A stretch of 64,000 nt of DNA from Spisula solida (lineage: Eukaryota; Mollusca; Bivalvia; Venerida; Mactridae): the NCBI GenBank assembly GCA_947247005.1, contig OX365948.1:62001-126000 (forward strand), in the 5' to 3' direction. The position numbers were made by a program, and so were the translations under genes. Of the stretch, positions 37,791 through 48,600 are shown piece after piece. The notes under the pieces were generated by a model. That model did no database searches. It was not told the origin of the DNA and saw only the letters and a program-made list of their open reading frames with translations. The first letter of the stretch is position 1. Each line of letters starts with the position of its first letter.

Positions 37791-38612
37791 TTATGAGACA
37801 AATGCGTTGTCTGATAAGCCATAGGCTTTGAGCTTAAGCATTACCAGATTATGGGGGAGACAGTCAAACGCCTTTGACAGATCCATGAGAATGGCGGCAA
37901 CATACTGATTTTTGTCAAGGGCTTGTTTCCAGTCCTCGACTAGCCTCAACAGGGTTGTCTGACATCCAAATTTAACCCTGAATGCAGCCAGAAAGGGGTG
38001 AAAGATGGTGTCAAAATAAGTTGTAAGTTGGTTACTGATGGCCCGTTCATATAGTTTAGACAATGTAGGCAGGACACTGACAGGCCTATAATTTTTCCCT
38101 ATGAAGGGGTCATCTTTTTTAAATATTGGTTTAACTTGGGCAAGTTTCAGACTTTCTGGAAACCTACCCTTGTAAATTATTTGATTAGCCATATCTCGTA
38201 TAGGGGAGGTTTTTGAGCCTGCCTTAATGATTTTGGCGGGGATGGCATCCACTCCTGTGGCCTTTTTAGACTTGGGCTCTTTAATGCTCTTACATATATC
38301 TGAATCGGACACGGGGGTAAAATTGAAGTCTTTTTCAAAGGAGTGACCCGTTTCAATAGAAACTACGCTTGGGTGGGTCGCATCAGCAGGGGTGCCATCC
38401 TCTATACCAGTAGATTTGGCTATATTTACATAGAACATGTTCAATTTTTCGGCAACTTGGTTCTGGTCAGACAGAAGCAATCCTACATCGTCTTTCAGAA
38501 TAATCTGGTCATCAGACTTAGAGGTTGACTTCTGAGTCAGAAAAGGTTTGATGGTAGGCCAGAAATCCTTGAATTTCGGACCTCCATCGCACCTTTCTTT
38601 AAAATATGTCAT
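37791..38612 (-). pseudogene. LINE reverse transcriptase N-terminal/palm fragment
   Basis: About 273 codons ending at an internal stop after NAFVS. Motifs seen in order: KSKKATGVDAIPAKIIK, VKPIFKKDDPFIGKNYRPVS, LSKLYERAISNQL and LMDLSKAFDCLPH. The frame continues upstream (KKLRNLKTKVKRDS) to the solo LTR at 38662-38837 and resumes beyond it (NKTPQNWDAY). Confidence 0.88.
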
Positions 38613-38661
38613 GATTGAGTCGCGTTTAACTTTGGTTTTTAAGTTTCTAAGTTTTTTATAT

Positions 38662-38837
38662 TGTAACGGTTGTTGGGTGCATAAAGGGAGGTAATTGGAT
38701 AATTATGCACAAAGTAAACTCTGTAGGTTGTCATGAGAAAAGAATGGCATATATAAGGCCAACAAATCACCCTTAGTGGTGAGCTAGCTTTTCACTGACG
38801 GGATTTGTTGGTGTCTGTCTGTCCGGTGCACGTTACA
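38662..38837 (+). mobile_element. Solo LTR, 176 bp, inserted in the LINE
   Basis: Starts TGTAACG and ends CGTTACA, a perfect 7-bp terminal inversion with TG...CA ends, and is flanked by ATAT on both sides (38658-38661 and 38838-38841), a 4-bp target duplication. catatataaggcc at about 38750 could be the TATA box of the + orientation. Removing the LTR and one ATAT joins the LINE frame as ...NWDAY|KKLRN..., which supports insertion into a then-intact LINE. No internal retroelement sequence remains. Confidence 0.8.
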
Positions 38838-39069
38838 ATATGCATCCCAGTTCTGTGGGGTTTTATTTTGACAGAACTTATTTTTGAGCGTACGTGCTTT
38901 CTACTTCTACTTCTACCAATTTGTGACCACCGTCATCAGGTTGACTTTTATGTCACTTTGGTGTGCGCGTATATAAAAACACTATTTAAAATTGTCCAAA
39001 AAAAACAAGAACTCGGTTCACTGTATCAACAGTTTGTGCTGTACACTATTTTACACTGTGCGGATAAAA

Positions 39070-39450
39070 TCAAAAGTTCACCAATTGATGGTCCTTTAGG
39101 CGTCCCTTGAATGAATCAAGGCTGGTAGCCGAGGTTACAGTGGTACATGTAGGTAACGCATTCCAGTCTCTGATTGTTCTTGGGTAGAATGACTCTTTCC
39201 GTAAGGTTGTTCTTGAAGATGGTAGTTGGAAAGAATTCAAGTTCATGTTCCGAGTAAGTCTGTCTGATGGTATAAGAATGTGACTAGCATCAATTTTTAC
39301 TTCATATGTTGTGATTTTGTAGAAGAGGGAGAGCCGTGCATGTCTACGTCTTTCTTCCAGTGTTGGCCAGTTTAGGTGTTGTAACATGCCTTGAACAGAT
39401 GCTTTATAAATGATTTTCCTGTATGTAAAAGAGCGCGACTTTTTTCTCAT
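39070..39450 (-). pseudogene. C-terminal fragment of a second LINE ORF
   Basis: 126 codons with EERRRHARLSLFYKI and SFYPRTIRDWNALP, the typical C-terminus of non-LTR retrotransposon ORF2 proteins. No RT domain precedes it upstream (above 39480), so this is a separate 5'-truncated copy in the same orientation as the first LINE. Confidence 0.75.
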
Positions 39451-39480
39451 TTGGGAGCCTTTTCTAGACCTATTAACTAA

Positions 39481-40654
39481 AGTATGTTAGGCTACTAAAC
39501 TCAATTTTATCACATAACCTGTGGTCCAGGAGTGCCGTAAAGCCGTGACGTAAATATCGTTCGGCACTCCCAGACCGTGCAATAAATATTTAAATTAGCT
39601 TGACGTGACGTTAGCCAATCCATGCATTGATCCGTCACTGACGTCAGAATAATATCAACGTCACCATGACGTCGCGCTCATTGTACCGCTAAATTTTGGC
39701 TAAACCATATGCAGCTCACAACATCCTTCTGAACAATATTGAGCGTTTTCTAAGGTTATGTGATAAATAGAATCTTACATTCGTGCTCATTATCCCCTTA
39801 TTTTGAAAAATATAGCCCAAAGAGTGGAAATTTTTACTCCAGTATGTGGATTGCATGAAAAAACAAGGATACACTTCCCAATATTGTTCATGAATCAATT
39901 TTTATGAAATTAAGCCGTTTTAAGTGATTTTGTAACAAAAAAGTAGAAAAAATGTGACTTTTTTGGGGGGCCTCTTGAAAAAACAGGGTGCTTCACTCTC
40001 TGCAGGCATTGGGTGTAAATAAATTTATGTAAAACATTAGTTGACATGTTGATGTACATTACCTAAAAATATTTCACTTTGAATCCTTCAAAAAATACAA
40101 TTTCTTGGACGTTCAACTAGAGTGGCCGAAACCATAGGAAACACTATAAAATTAAGACAAACCTACCCCTGGTCAGTTAAATAGCTATAGTTTTACAAAT
40201 GGACTACCCAGACCAAATAATTTGGTCAATTTGTTAAGATAAAAGACTAACTATAACACTCTAAACATTTTTCAAGCTTGCAAAAACATATTTTGGCAAA
40301 CATAGGATGTTGATTCTTAAGTGGCTGAAACCATAGGAAAAGAGGATACATACGAGTTTTATTAAACTCGTCGACAAAAACAATATGACACCCGGCAAAG
40401 CCTCGTGTCTTATCATTTTGTCCACTCGTTTAATAAAACTCGTATGTAATGAGCACTCATGCAAGATCCTCTATATGCTATATAAAGTTAGGTTTTGTCA
40501 ATTTTGGTCCTTAGTGTTCAGTCTGCGTCTTTCCGTTATTTTTACACACTTTGGGTTAGTAAGTGAATTGCCTCCCCTTTTCCATAGCGACGACCTTGAC
40601 AACATGAAAGCTTGACGGAAGTAAACATTGAAAAGATTGAGATTAGTGTTAATC
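39481..40654. other. Upstream region of CFAP144
   Basis: Contains several TGACGT-type words at 39545-39670 (CRE-like cores) and a foldback (40349-40446) about 210 bp upstream of the ATG. No coding exon seen; the promoter is not resolved. Confidence 0.5.
40349..40446. mobile_element. Foldback upstream of CFAP144
   Basis: catacgagttttattaaact at the left edge is mirrored by agttttattaaacgag read from the other strand at the right edge, with gacaaaa...cattttgtc also paired and a cccggcaaagcctcg loop. Confidence 0.8.
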
Positions 40655-40781
40655 ATGGCAAAATTTGAGAAGGAGCCACATAACTTTGTTCACCAGAATG
40701 CAATACTGTGCGAAACAATACATAAAGAACAGCGAACATCAAAGTTATACACGAATTACAGCGTAAATCCTTTCAAAACCA
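40655..40781 (+). CDS. CFAP144: CFAP144 exon 1
   Basis: 42 codons plus one base, MAKFEKEPHNFVH... to NPFKT, then donor ACCA|GTAAGTTTG. The split codon A|TC gives Ile with exon 2. Confidence 0.9.
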
Positions 40782-43700
40782 GTAAGTTTGATAAAGTTTC
40801 GATTTCATTTTAATGTTCTGATTTCTCATTTCAGTGAGCAGTAGTCACTAATAAACTAGGCTACCGTATTGAACATGTCTAATACAAAGATTCAATGAGA
40901 TCATATTTAATTTCATGGCAGATCCTTCATTACAAATGTACATTATACTGTGACTGTACGCATCCAGTTTTGACTCGCACACAGACAGGCGGTGTGTTAT
41001 TTGGACTGAGCATTTACTTTATATGTGCCTGTAACCAAGTGTTAAGCCGCAGTCCCATAGAGGTTCCTGATGTCATATCAATGTATAGCCACTGTGTATC
41101 TCCACGTCATGTTGGTCTTGGAATGTCTGGGTCCTTGATGCTCGTGCAGTCATGGAGGCCAACATGGCAGTTTCGGGAAGTTCAAAACTAATTTTTTTGT
41201 CTGTTATGGTTTGTGGCGATGACAACATCTGGGCAAGTCTGTCTCTGCATTGATGGTCTGTGTGTGCATCCTTTACAGTCCCGGGAACAATTTTCTGATA
41301 GCTGATGATCAAGGATCATGACACAGAATGGTTGTCCCTGGACCCTTCAAAGCAGTTCTTGTAGTACGTTGTACTGGCTGGCGACCACCAAATCCGGACG
41401 ACCACCAATCCGGACAGACTCAAAAACGCTTTATAGCGGCCATTAATTTTGATCATCGATTGTCAATTAATTAGGCGCTGCATTTTTGTCAACACAACGA
41501 AGTAGCAACGATTAAAGTTAAATATTTTACAAGAAATGTCGCATTTATTTTTGTCTGCACTCGCGAAGCTTGTTTACATAACGGGAAGTTGAAAATCGTA
41601 TAACTGCGCATGCGCAATACTTCTGCGCAGCCCCGAAATGTAAACTACGGTCCTTATGCTAAATATGAGGTAAGCCGATGCAATGTTTTCTAACAGATAA
41701 ACCAGGAAAATATAGCTTTAGTAAAGTATGTGCAGATTCAAAAACATCATACAACGTCATGATACACAAAATGCCCGCTATGAAAAGTGAACGTTTAAAA
41801 TTTTACCGCTAAGTTTCGATCGATTTTTTTCCAATATTCACGGGAGATAATTTGTACAAATTTTGTACAAACCGTTTACTTGTGCTCTCCCTTGATTCAT
41901 TACACAGTTTAATTCAATATTTAACGCATTTTTCGTAAAAAAAACCTCGACAATACGGTGTCCGGATTGATGGTCCTGTTGGACTTAAAAATGAGGTGAT
42001 GTAGTGACCCCTACAATGGCCCTCAAAAATGCACTTGAGCTATTTTTAAAAGTAAACAAATTAGCTCTTCAGTTCTGAGACGAACCTAGCTTCGTTCAGG
42101 TGAAATTTCAATGACTTGATTTACACATTTCTTGAGTTATCGTAAAAAAATATGCCAAAAGTGTCCGGATGTAGGACGCCTGCCAGTACAGCTCTTGTTT
42201 ATTTGTGTCTCTGTTGTGTTGGTCCGTCGATCTGTCGTTACTCTCTGGGACATTAATTCTTGGACAGCCTTCTGGGCAACTTGTGATTGTATGTTGCTGC
42301 CATGTTTGTAGGGGTTTGTCTGTGTGTGGGTACCATGTTACTGCTAGCGTGGGAGCCTTTGGGTGACTTGCCAATACTCAAATACAACAAAAAGACTGTC
42401 AACACTCTTGATCTGGCACCGTTGTGCACATCCATAAATTGTATGGGTCTGGGGCTTTAAGATTGTACAGATATAACATTACATACCGTCATAAAACTGA
42501 TTTGTTCTTTGTTTCAGTCCATGTGATATCTGGTAAACCTAATTCTTCCCATGACACAGAGGAAGGTGAAGAGGACGGTAAGTTATTACTTGTGTTTCTC
42601 ACTTGGCTCAATCATAAATTTAATGCTGGTCTTCACAGCATTGCACCAGTGTATTATTGTTTATGTGTTAATACTGCCTATAGTATATTTAACACCTTGT
42701 TCCAAGTATTACTGGCAGATATCTCACTGTACTGTAACTACTGTTATCATGTTTTCATGTTTACAATGGTCATACATACATTTATATGTTTTACACATCA
42801 ACCATAAAGATCCTATACAGTAAAACTAGTCACTCTCTGTTGCAATAGTGTTTATTTTATACATGCACTGTACGTGTACCTAGATACATAAAAATATGTG
42901 AGCAGAGGTAGAATGTTTCTAGTACAAACTTTATTTTCTAATTACTCTGATATACTGGTTTGATTGCCCATTTATAAGTTGAATGGAAAACCCTGCTGCA
43001 ACAGTTTCATTGCAATCTGTTAGAATATTCCGAGTCTAATGTGATAAAAAGTTGTTTAACATCTTGTATTTTAGAGCATTTCAAGCAAGTTATATCACGA
43101 GCAAATTTAGAACCAGTAAAGAAGTACACACATCCACAAACTGAAGCTCAAGAAGTAGGATGGATAACCCGACCTTTGGTGAGTGGATGGATCTGATACT
43201 CTTTATGTATACTCCACTGATGTCTGCACCCTCCCCTCTATGTCAGTACATACCCTCTATGTCAGTACTCACCCTCTATGTCTGTGCACCCCCTCTATAT
43301 CAGTACTCACACACTATGTCTGTGCACCCCCTCTATGTCTGCACCCTCCCCTCTATGTCAGTACACCCCCTCTATGTCAGTACTCGCCCTCTATGTCTGT
43401 GCACCCCCTCTATGTCAGTACACACCCTCTATGTCTGTGCACCCCCTCTATGTCAGTACTCACCCTCTATGTCTGTGCACCCCCTCTATGTCTGTGCACC
43501 CTCCCCTCTATGTCAGTGCACCCCCTCTATGTCAGTACTCACCCTCTATGTCTGTGCACCCCCTCTATGTCTGCACTCCGTCTCTATGTCTGCACCCTCC
43601 TCTCTATGTCAGTACACCCCCTCTATGTCAGTACACACCCTCTATGTCAGTACACACCCTCTATGTCTGTGCACCCGCTCTATGTCAGTACACCCCCTCT

Positions 43701-45205
43701 TTGTCAGTACACCCCCTCTATGTCAGTTTGCACCCTCTATGTCTGCACTCCCCCTCTATGTCTGCACCCTCCCCTCTATGTCAGTACACACCCTCTATGT
43801 CTGTGCACCCCCTCTATGTCAGTACACACCCTCTATGTCTGCACCCTCCCCTCTATGTCAGTACACACCCTCTATGTCTGTGCACCCCCTCTATGTCAGT
43901 ACTAGTGATGGGACATCGGTTGCAAATCATAATCGCTCATCAGCTAGAATCGACTGACACTTCCGATGCGATTTTTCTGATTAATAATCTGCAGGACAGT
44001 GACTTAATACGCAGTGTGCTGATGCCTGTTTTCCTACTTCCCAAGTCGCGAAAAAGGGTGACAAAGGGAAAATCAATGATTTTCGGTAGACGTTTTACTA
44101 TCTGTGTTTGAAGCAATTGTTAATTGGCAACTGATTGAAACTTCCATGCTTTGAATTTTCCTAGCAAAGATATGATTTAAGAAATATTGTTTAACAATTC
44201 ATTATAATTATCCGATGATTGATTATGGAAGAATGACATCGATCATCGGAATCGGCCGACTTCTGCAAGCCACTAATCGATGTTGTCCGATAATCGGTAC
44301 ATCACTATTCAGTAGCCCCCTCTATGTCAGTACACCCCCTCTATGTCAGTATATACCCTCTATGTCAGTACACCCCCTATATGTCAGTACACCCCCTCTA
44401 TGTCAGTACACCCCCTCTATGTCAGTACACCCCCTCTATGTCAGTACATACCCTCTTTGTCAGTACACCCCCTCTATGTCAGTACACCCCGTCTATGTCA
44501 GTACATTCCCTCTATGTCAGTACACCCCGTCTATGTCAGTACACCCCCTCTATGTCAGTACAACCCCTCTTTGTCAGTACTCCCCCTCTATGTCAGTACA
44601 CCCCCTCTATGTCAGTACATCCCCTCTTTGTCAGTACACCCCGTCTATGTCAGTACATTCCCTCTATGTCAGTACACCCCCTCTATGTCAGTACATTCCC
44701 TCTATGTCAGTACATCCCCTCTATGTCAGTACATTCCCTCTATGTCAGTACACCCCCTCTATGTCAGTACATACCCTCAGTACATACCCTCTATGTAAGT
44801 ACACCCCCTCTATGTCAGTACACCCCCTCTATGTCAGTACATTCTCTCTATGTCAGTACATTCCCTCTATGTCAGTACATCCCCTCTATGTCAGTACACT
44901 TTATCTATGTCAGTACACCCCTCTATGTCAGTATACCCCCTCTATGTCAGTACATCCCCTCTATGTCAGTACATCCCACATATGTCTGTACATTCTCTCT
45001 ATGTCAGTACATTCCCTCTATGTCAGTACATCCCATCTACGTCTGTACACCCCCTCTATCATGTTTTACAAACATCTCTTGTATTTTACAGATTGATATA
45101 GACAGATCTGATAAAAGATTACATCACCCTCGACAGAATTCAGCAATAACAAAATATATGGATGCTGCTTGGAGGATCAAGGAACAGACAGAAAATCTTA
45201 ACTAA
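40655..45205 (+). CDS. CFAP144: CFAP144 (FAM183A) ciliary microtubule inner protein, four exons, complete
   Basis: Exons 40655-40781, 42518-42577, 43075-43178 and 45092-45205 join with matching phases (1, 1, 0) into 134 codons plus TAA, the usual family length. Recognised: KLYTNYSVNPFKT, then HVISGKPNSS, an acidic linker, then HPQTEAQEVGWITRPL and IDRSDKRLHHPRQ...ITKYMDAAWRIKE, which follow the FAM183A order (NPFKT - GKP - ETQTEGQEIGW - DRRLNHFR - ITxYKxxMW). Family members bind inside axonemal doublet microtubules; there is no enzyme motif, signal peptide or TM segment. The ATG at 40655 has A at -3 and G at +4. All introns are GT-AG with GTAAG/GTGAG donors. It converges with EBP2 3.3 kb downstream. 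Intron 3 is mostly minisatellite. Confidence 0.93.
41370..42190. mobile_element. TIR element in CFAP144 intron 1
   Basis: tgtactggctggcgaccacc at the left faces (reverse strand) tgtactggcaggcgtcctac at the right, both running into atccggac. A second inner pair, ccaccaatccggaca at 41402 and tgtccggattgatgg at 41959, is nested inside. No coding domain; an 821-bp non-autonomous DNA transposon is likely. Confidence 0.7.
42518..42577 (+). CDS. CFAP144: CFAP144 exon 2 (60 nt micro-exon)
   Basis: Acceptor tttgtttcag|TCCATG and donor GACG|GTAAGTTA enclose HVISGKPNSSHDTEEGEED. Both splice sites are strong and the phases match the neighbours. Confidence 0.9.
43075..43178 (+). CDS. CFAP144: CFAP144 exon 3
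   Basis: Acceptor tgtattttag|AGCATTTC; encodes (G)AG-HFKQVISRANLEPVKKY then HPQTEAQEVGWITRPL; donor TTG|GTGAGTGG. Contains the diagnostic QTEAQEVGW motif. Confidence 0.92.
43215..43905. repeat. 19-bp minisatellite, CFAP144 intron 3, left block
   Basis: Units of about 18-21 bp around ctctatgtcagtacaccccc, with gtctgtgcacccc and gtctgcaccctcccc variants. Serine/proline/tyrosine-rich open frames in all three frames are shadows, and a coding reading would contradict the exon 3 donor at 43179. Confidence 0.94.
43906..44306. mobile_element. hAT-like MITE splitting the minisatellite
   Basis: tagtgatgggacatcggttg at the left and, in reverse, tagtgatgtaccgattatcg at the right bracket 400 bp of unique sequence. 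TAGTGATG-type termini are typical of hAT elements. tcagta occurs on both sides, but the periodic array prevents a sure target-duplication call. Confidence 0.7.
44307..45055. repeat. 19-bp minisatellite, CFAP144 intron 3, right block
   Basis: acaccccctctatgtcagt repeats with a 19-bp period up to 36 bp before the exon 4 acceptor. The unit type is more uniform than the left block (almost no gtctgtgc variants until the end). Confidence 0.94.
45092..45205 (+). CDS. CFAP144: CFAP144 exon 4 and stop
   Basis: Acceptor gtattttacag|ATTGAT; 37 codons IDIDRSDKRLHHPRQ...KEQTENLN then TAA. A possible ATTAAA poly(A) hexamer lies near 45459 and an AATAAA at about 46935. Confidence 0.92.
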   Translation: MDIDRSDKRLHHPRQNSAITKYMDAAWRIKEQTENLN

Positions 45206-46084
45206 TTCAATCATCATCTTAACAATTTATAAGCTGTTTTATATAAAAGTACTGTGATATTTTCAAATCAATGACCGCAAAATACTTAATATCTGTATAT
45301 GACAGTTTGTTTCATTTGAGCAGGTTAACTAATTATTTTTGTAGCATTTATATTTTTTTGTCAGTAAGTGATACCATGGAAATAACAACTTGTATAAAAT
45401 ACATTTTTTGTCAGTAAGTGATGCTATGAAGCTAAATGAAACAGAAGTTACAACTTGTATTAAATGAAGTTTAACATATATCAATCAAGGTTTATGTTGT
45501 ATAAATGTTCATCTAGATTCATGTTGGATATATATAGGATCTGTCACAAGTTGTCTTGGGAGATCACCATTTCTTAAACAAGTCTAGAAAACAAATGTCA
45601 TTAAGCGAGCTTAATAATTTGTTTTCATGACAAGTTTAAGAAATGTTGATCCAAAGGACAATGAGTAGTGGATTCTTTTTATCACATTACTACAGTTAGT
45701 CTAAACAACGTCAGAAATAACGAATTTAAGCCGGTGACGTGCTGAACAGCTAGTGACGTCAAGCATTTGTTATCTAATATGTTGGAGAACATTGTTCCAT
45801 CATATGTTCTCACATGAAGATCATGTTATTTATGTGATATATTAGTGTATGTAACCATGCTGCACGTCATGTATAGAAACTTCAAATATCACAGATGATG
45901 TAATCTGAGGATGCTTGGCTTATATATCAAAGCTGTAAGAATCAGACACCCTTGATCAAATGTCCAACAACAAGAGTCTAGTTGACTGTTACTGGTATTG
46001 ATTTGTGTTTTTCTGCTGTTGGCAATTTAAAATTTGTTGATCATGTACAGTTTGTGTAGATTTTGTTGTTAGGTCTGTAATCAC

Positions 46085-46163
46085 TACAAGAGAAAGTGAA
46101 TTGTTGTTTTAGCCGACTGTTGTTTTAGCCGACTGTTGTATTAGCCGACTGTTGTATTAGCAT
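46085..46163. repeat. 18-bp tandem repeat, about four copies
   Basis: tgttgttttagccgac repeated with tgttgtattagccgac variants. Confidence 0.85.
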
Positions 46164-46195
46164 TGTTGTTGTTTGCTTGGATACAAAAGAGTTAT

Positions 46196-46388
46196 AGTCC
46201 AGTCAGGGTATGAAGAGTGATGCAGCGGTCGAGTTCACTATTACGGTGTAAAACCAGGCTTATAGAGACATCTACAATTTCAATGGGTAACTAATATACT
46301 ATATTAGCTCTACCAGTTCAGACAATGGTTGTAAATGTTTGTGTACACATAAACGACAACGTCACTCTCACAATATCCTAACTGGACT
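46196..46388 (-). mobile_element. Tc1/mariner-like MITE, copy B
   Basis: 193 bp, inverted relative to 28963-29148. Termini agtccagtcaggg and actggact; shared interior gcagcggtcgagttcact, ggtgtaaaacc, gttcagacaatggttg and caatatcctaactggact. Interior divergence shows the copies are old. Confidence 0.82.
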
Positions 46389-48528
46389 GTAATGTTCATC
46401 ATTACTTCATTAAGCATGATACATATTGTTTAATACCATGCTAAATATTATCATATGTTGTTCAAGTTACACCTGAAATCTTTACTTCCACAGCGTTATT
46501 TTAAATCATGTGTATGGAGACCATCAAGAAATCAAGTACTAGATTTAACTGATAAACTTTAGATCAGTTGTGAATTCGCCTCATTGTAAACTTGTATCTC
46601 CACAAAGCTTGCTTAGTTTTTTATTGATTTCTCTATTCTCATGAATCTTGGAAGCAAAACGAGAAATTTCTTGATTTCTTCAAGACTTTACCTTATTTAA
46701 ATATGTTAATAATGGATAAGAATTATGTCTTTTGAAAATGTGACTTAAATGTGTTGTTAAAACTTTTCCTGTTTTTAACATTGTTACATGAAATTATAGT
46801 GTTGATCCTTGTCTTAGGCTGCGGCTCATACATATAATTATATGTGTGTGTGTACATATGGGAAAACAATGTCCAAGTGTTGTAGTCAGTGACATGACTT
46901 TAGTTGAGAAATGTACAAATATTTCATTATCAAAAATAAACACATATTAAAATAGGATTGTTTCTAGTTTCTTTATTATTGCCATTGATAAAATACATGG
47001 AAACAATAGATGAAACTCATTCATATTAACAAGTGCACAAATAGGTGATAACATCTTTAAATTCAGAAATGTCATTTTAAATGTTTACACAGTAAGAATG
47101 AAATATCCCCTTCACGTCAGGGCTTTTTTCATAAGTAGGGGAAGGGGCCTTTTCTTTGAATAACTCAAGGATAAACTTGATGTAAATTGGATTTTAGGGG
47201 AAAACTGCATGATTTTAAAGCATTTTCCTGGGGAAAGGGGAAGGGGCCTGTAAAAGGCTGCTGCTAATAGCCTATAGTTCTAAGAAAATAAGCTCTGCAC
47301 GTTAAACATGTTCTTCATGTTGTCAATGTTACAATTTCCTAAATTTTCCAAGTGACAAAAAAATGGTTAAAAGTACCAGGAAATGCAAAATACATGAATG
47401 ATATAATGAGATGTGTTGCTAAAATGAATTGCGAGAGGCATTAGATTTACTGTTTACTTGGACGTGGACTTAACACTGGATTTGGCGATCGATTCACCTA
47501 ACCAGTACCGGTACTAACTTACCCTTCAATAAGGAACCAGAAACTTCTCCACATGTGGAAGATAACCGATTGTTATCAAATTTTCAAAGAAGGGTATGAC
47601 CTGCAACGACTATCAACCATTAACCCTGATTTCCAGGTTACAAATCCAACAAATCGTAAAGCAAACCAAAAGTATGATGTAAGATAAAATTCACAATGAT
47701 ACATTTTGTCAAGTCATCCAAATATATCATATTAAATGCTCCAGCAATATCGACAAGTAAACAGTTTATGAATGAACACAATAAATGTATGAATCAGCAA
47801 GTTGTCTACCATTACAGTGCTCAGGTACAATGTAGTCTTTTTCAGCTAAAGTCTTAATAAACAACCCATACCATACTGTACTGTTCAGGAAAAACTCGCA
47901 ACAGTTACATGTAGGCATCCAAATCATAGCAACTTCATATTCACATAGCAACATCATATTCACATAGCATGGAGATACAGAGAGATTGCTCTGTCCATCA
48001 AACAATCAACTCAACTTGGTCCTTACATTAGTTTTCAGCAGCAAATGTTGACTTTATCACCACCTGTGTTGACAGTAAACAGATCCATGTGTCATCATAT
48101 ATTATATTAGAGCTGTCATTGATTCGACCGAGGCATATCGACGATACAATGATACATCGATTTACACATATAGATGAACAAGAAACAGGCCTGTCAGTCA
48201 TGATTCACTTATTTAGCCATTCTACACTGTATATGTAGGGTATAGATTCAGAGTTTGAAAATATCACCTTTGGTTTGAGTTGAGACTAATGACCAGTTTT
48301 GACAATTTGTGGATTTCTATTTTAACAAAGAAAAATGTTTTGTGCAGAAAATGAGGATTTTGGGTGGTTCCATTCGTTTACCCATGTATTGATATTTCAA
48401 AATTTGAATCGATAATCGATCGGCTAAAAAACATTGTCAATACATCAATATGGCTTCAATCAATGACAGCTCTACATTATATACATCACTATAACACCTT
48501 GTCCAGCTTGAACATGCTATCTATTGTC

Positions 48529-48600
48529 TCATTTTCGTTTGTTTTTCATTTTCTGTCTATTTGACTTTCCAGGTCTTTTATTTGCCTTATTCTTATTTCC
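48529..48600 (-). CDS. EBNA1BP2: EBP2 last exon and stop
   Basis: Acceptor ctcatttcag|GGAAAT, 23 codons GNKNKANKRPGKSNRQKMKN KRK then TGA. Matches the lysine/arginine-rich RPGKxxRxKMKN tail of EBP2. Confidence 0.93.
   Translation of the reverse strand, partial: GNKNKANKRPGKSNRQKMKNKRK

Larger units (their letters stand above)
36040..38905 (-). mobile_element. 5'-truncated, decayed LINE (non-LTR retrotransposon)
   Basis: The minus strand encodes a reverse transcriptase in pieces: fingers/palm at 38612-37791 with motif A LMDLSKAFD, motif B FPQGSIMGP near 37713-37681 in a shifted frame, catalytic YADD at 37621-37610 in another frame, and a thumb/C-terminal part at 37436-36921. At least two frameshifts and a stop separate them. 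The upstream end fades near a tagaag microsatellite at about 38890, and a 176-bp solo LTR is inserted at 38662. The 3' region ends near 36040 after a minus-strand AATAAA. The Jockey/CR1/L2 side of non-LTR elements is likely, but the clade is not determined. Confidence 0.85.
45206..48528. other. Intergenic region between convergent genes
   Basis: 3' flanks of CFAP144 and EBP2. Contains a short tandem repeat (46085-46163) and an inverted MITE copy (46196-46388). Sequence around 47110-47260 (aaggggcctttt...) is a loose local duplication that recurs near 58500. No coding exon seen. Confidence 0.55.

Noticed and set aside
42424..42823. Single 127-codon gene
   Set aside because: Only 42518-42577 is exon; the rest is intron read-through beyond a strong GTAAGT donor.
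43160..45205. Long Ser/Pro/Tyr-rich frames (Pro-Leu-Tyr-Val-Ser-Thr repeats) that run into CFAP144 exon 4
   Set aside because: The repeats lie in intron 3 between a GTGAGT donor and a TTTTACAG acceptor that give the correct family protein; three overlapping frames are equally open.
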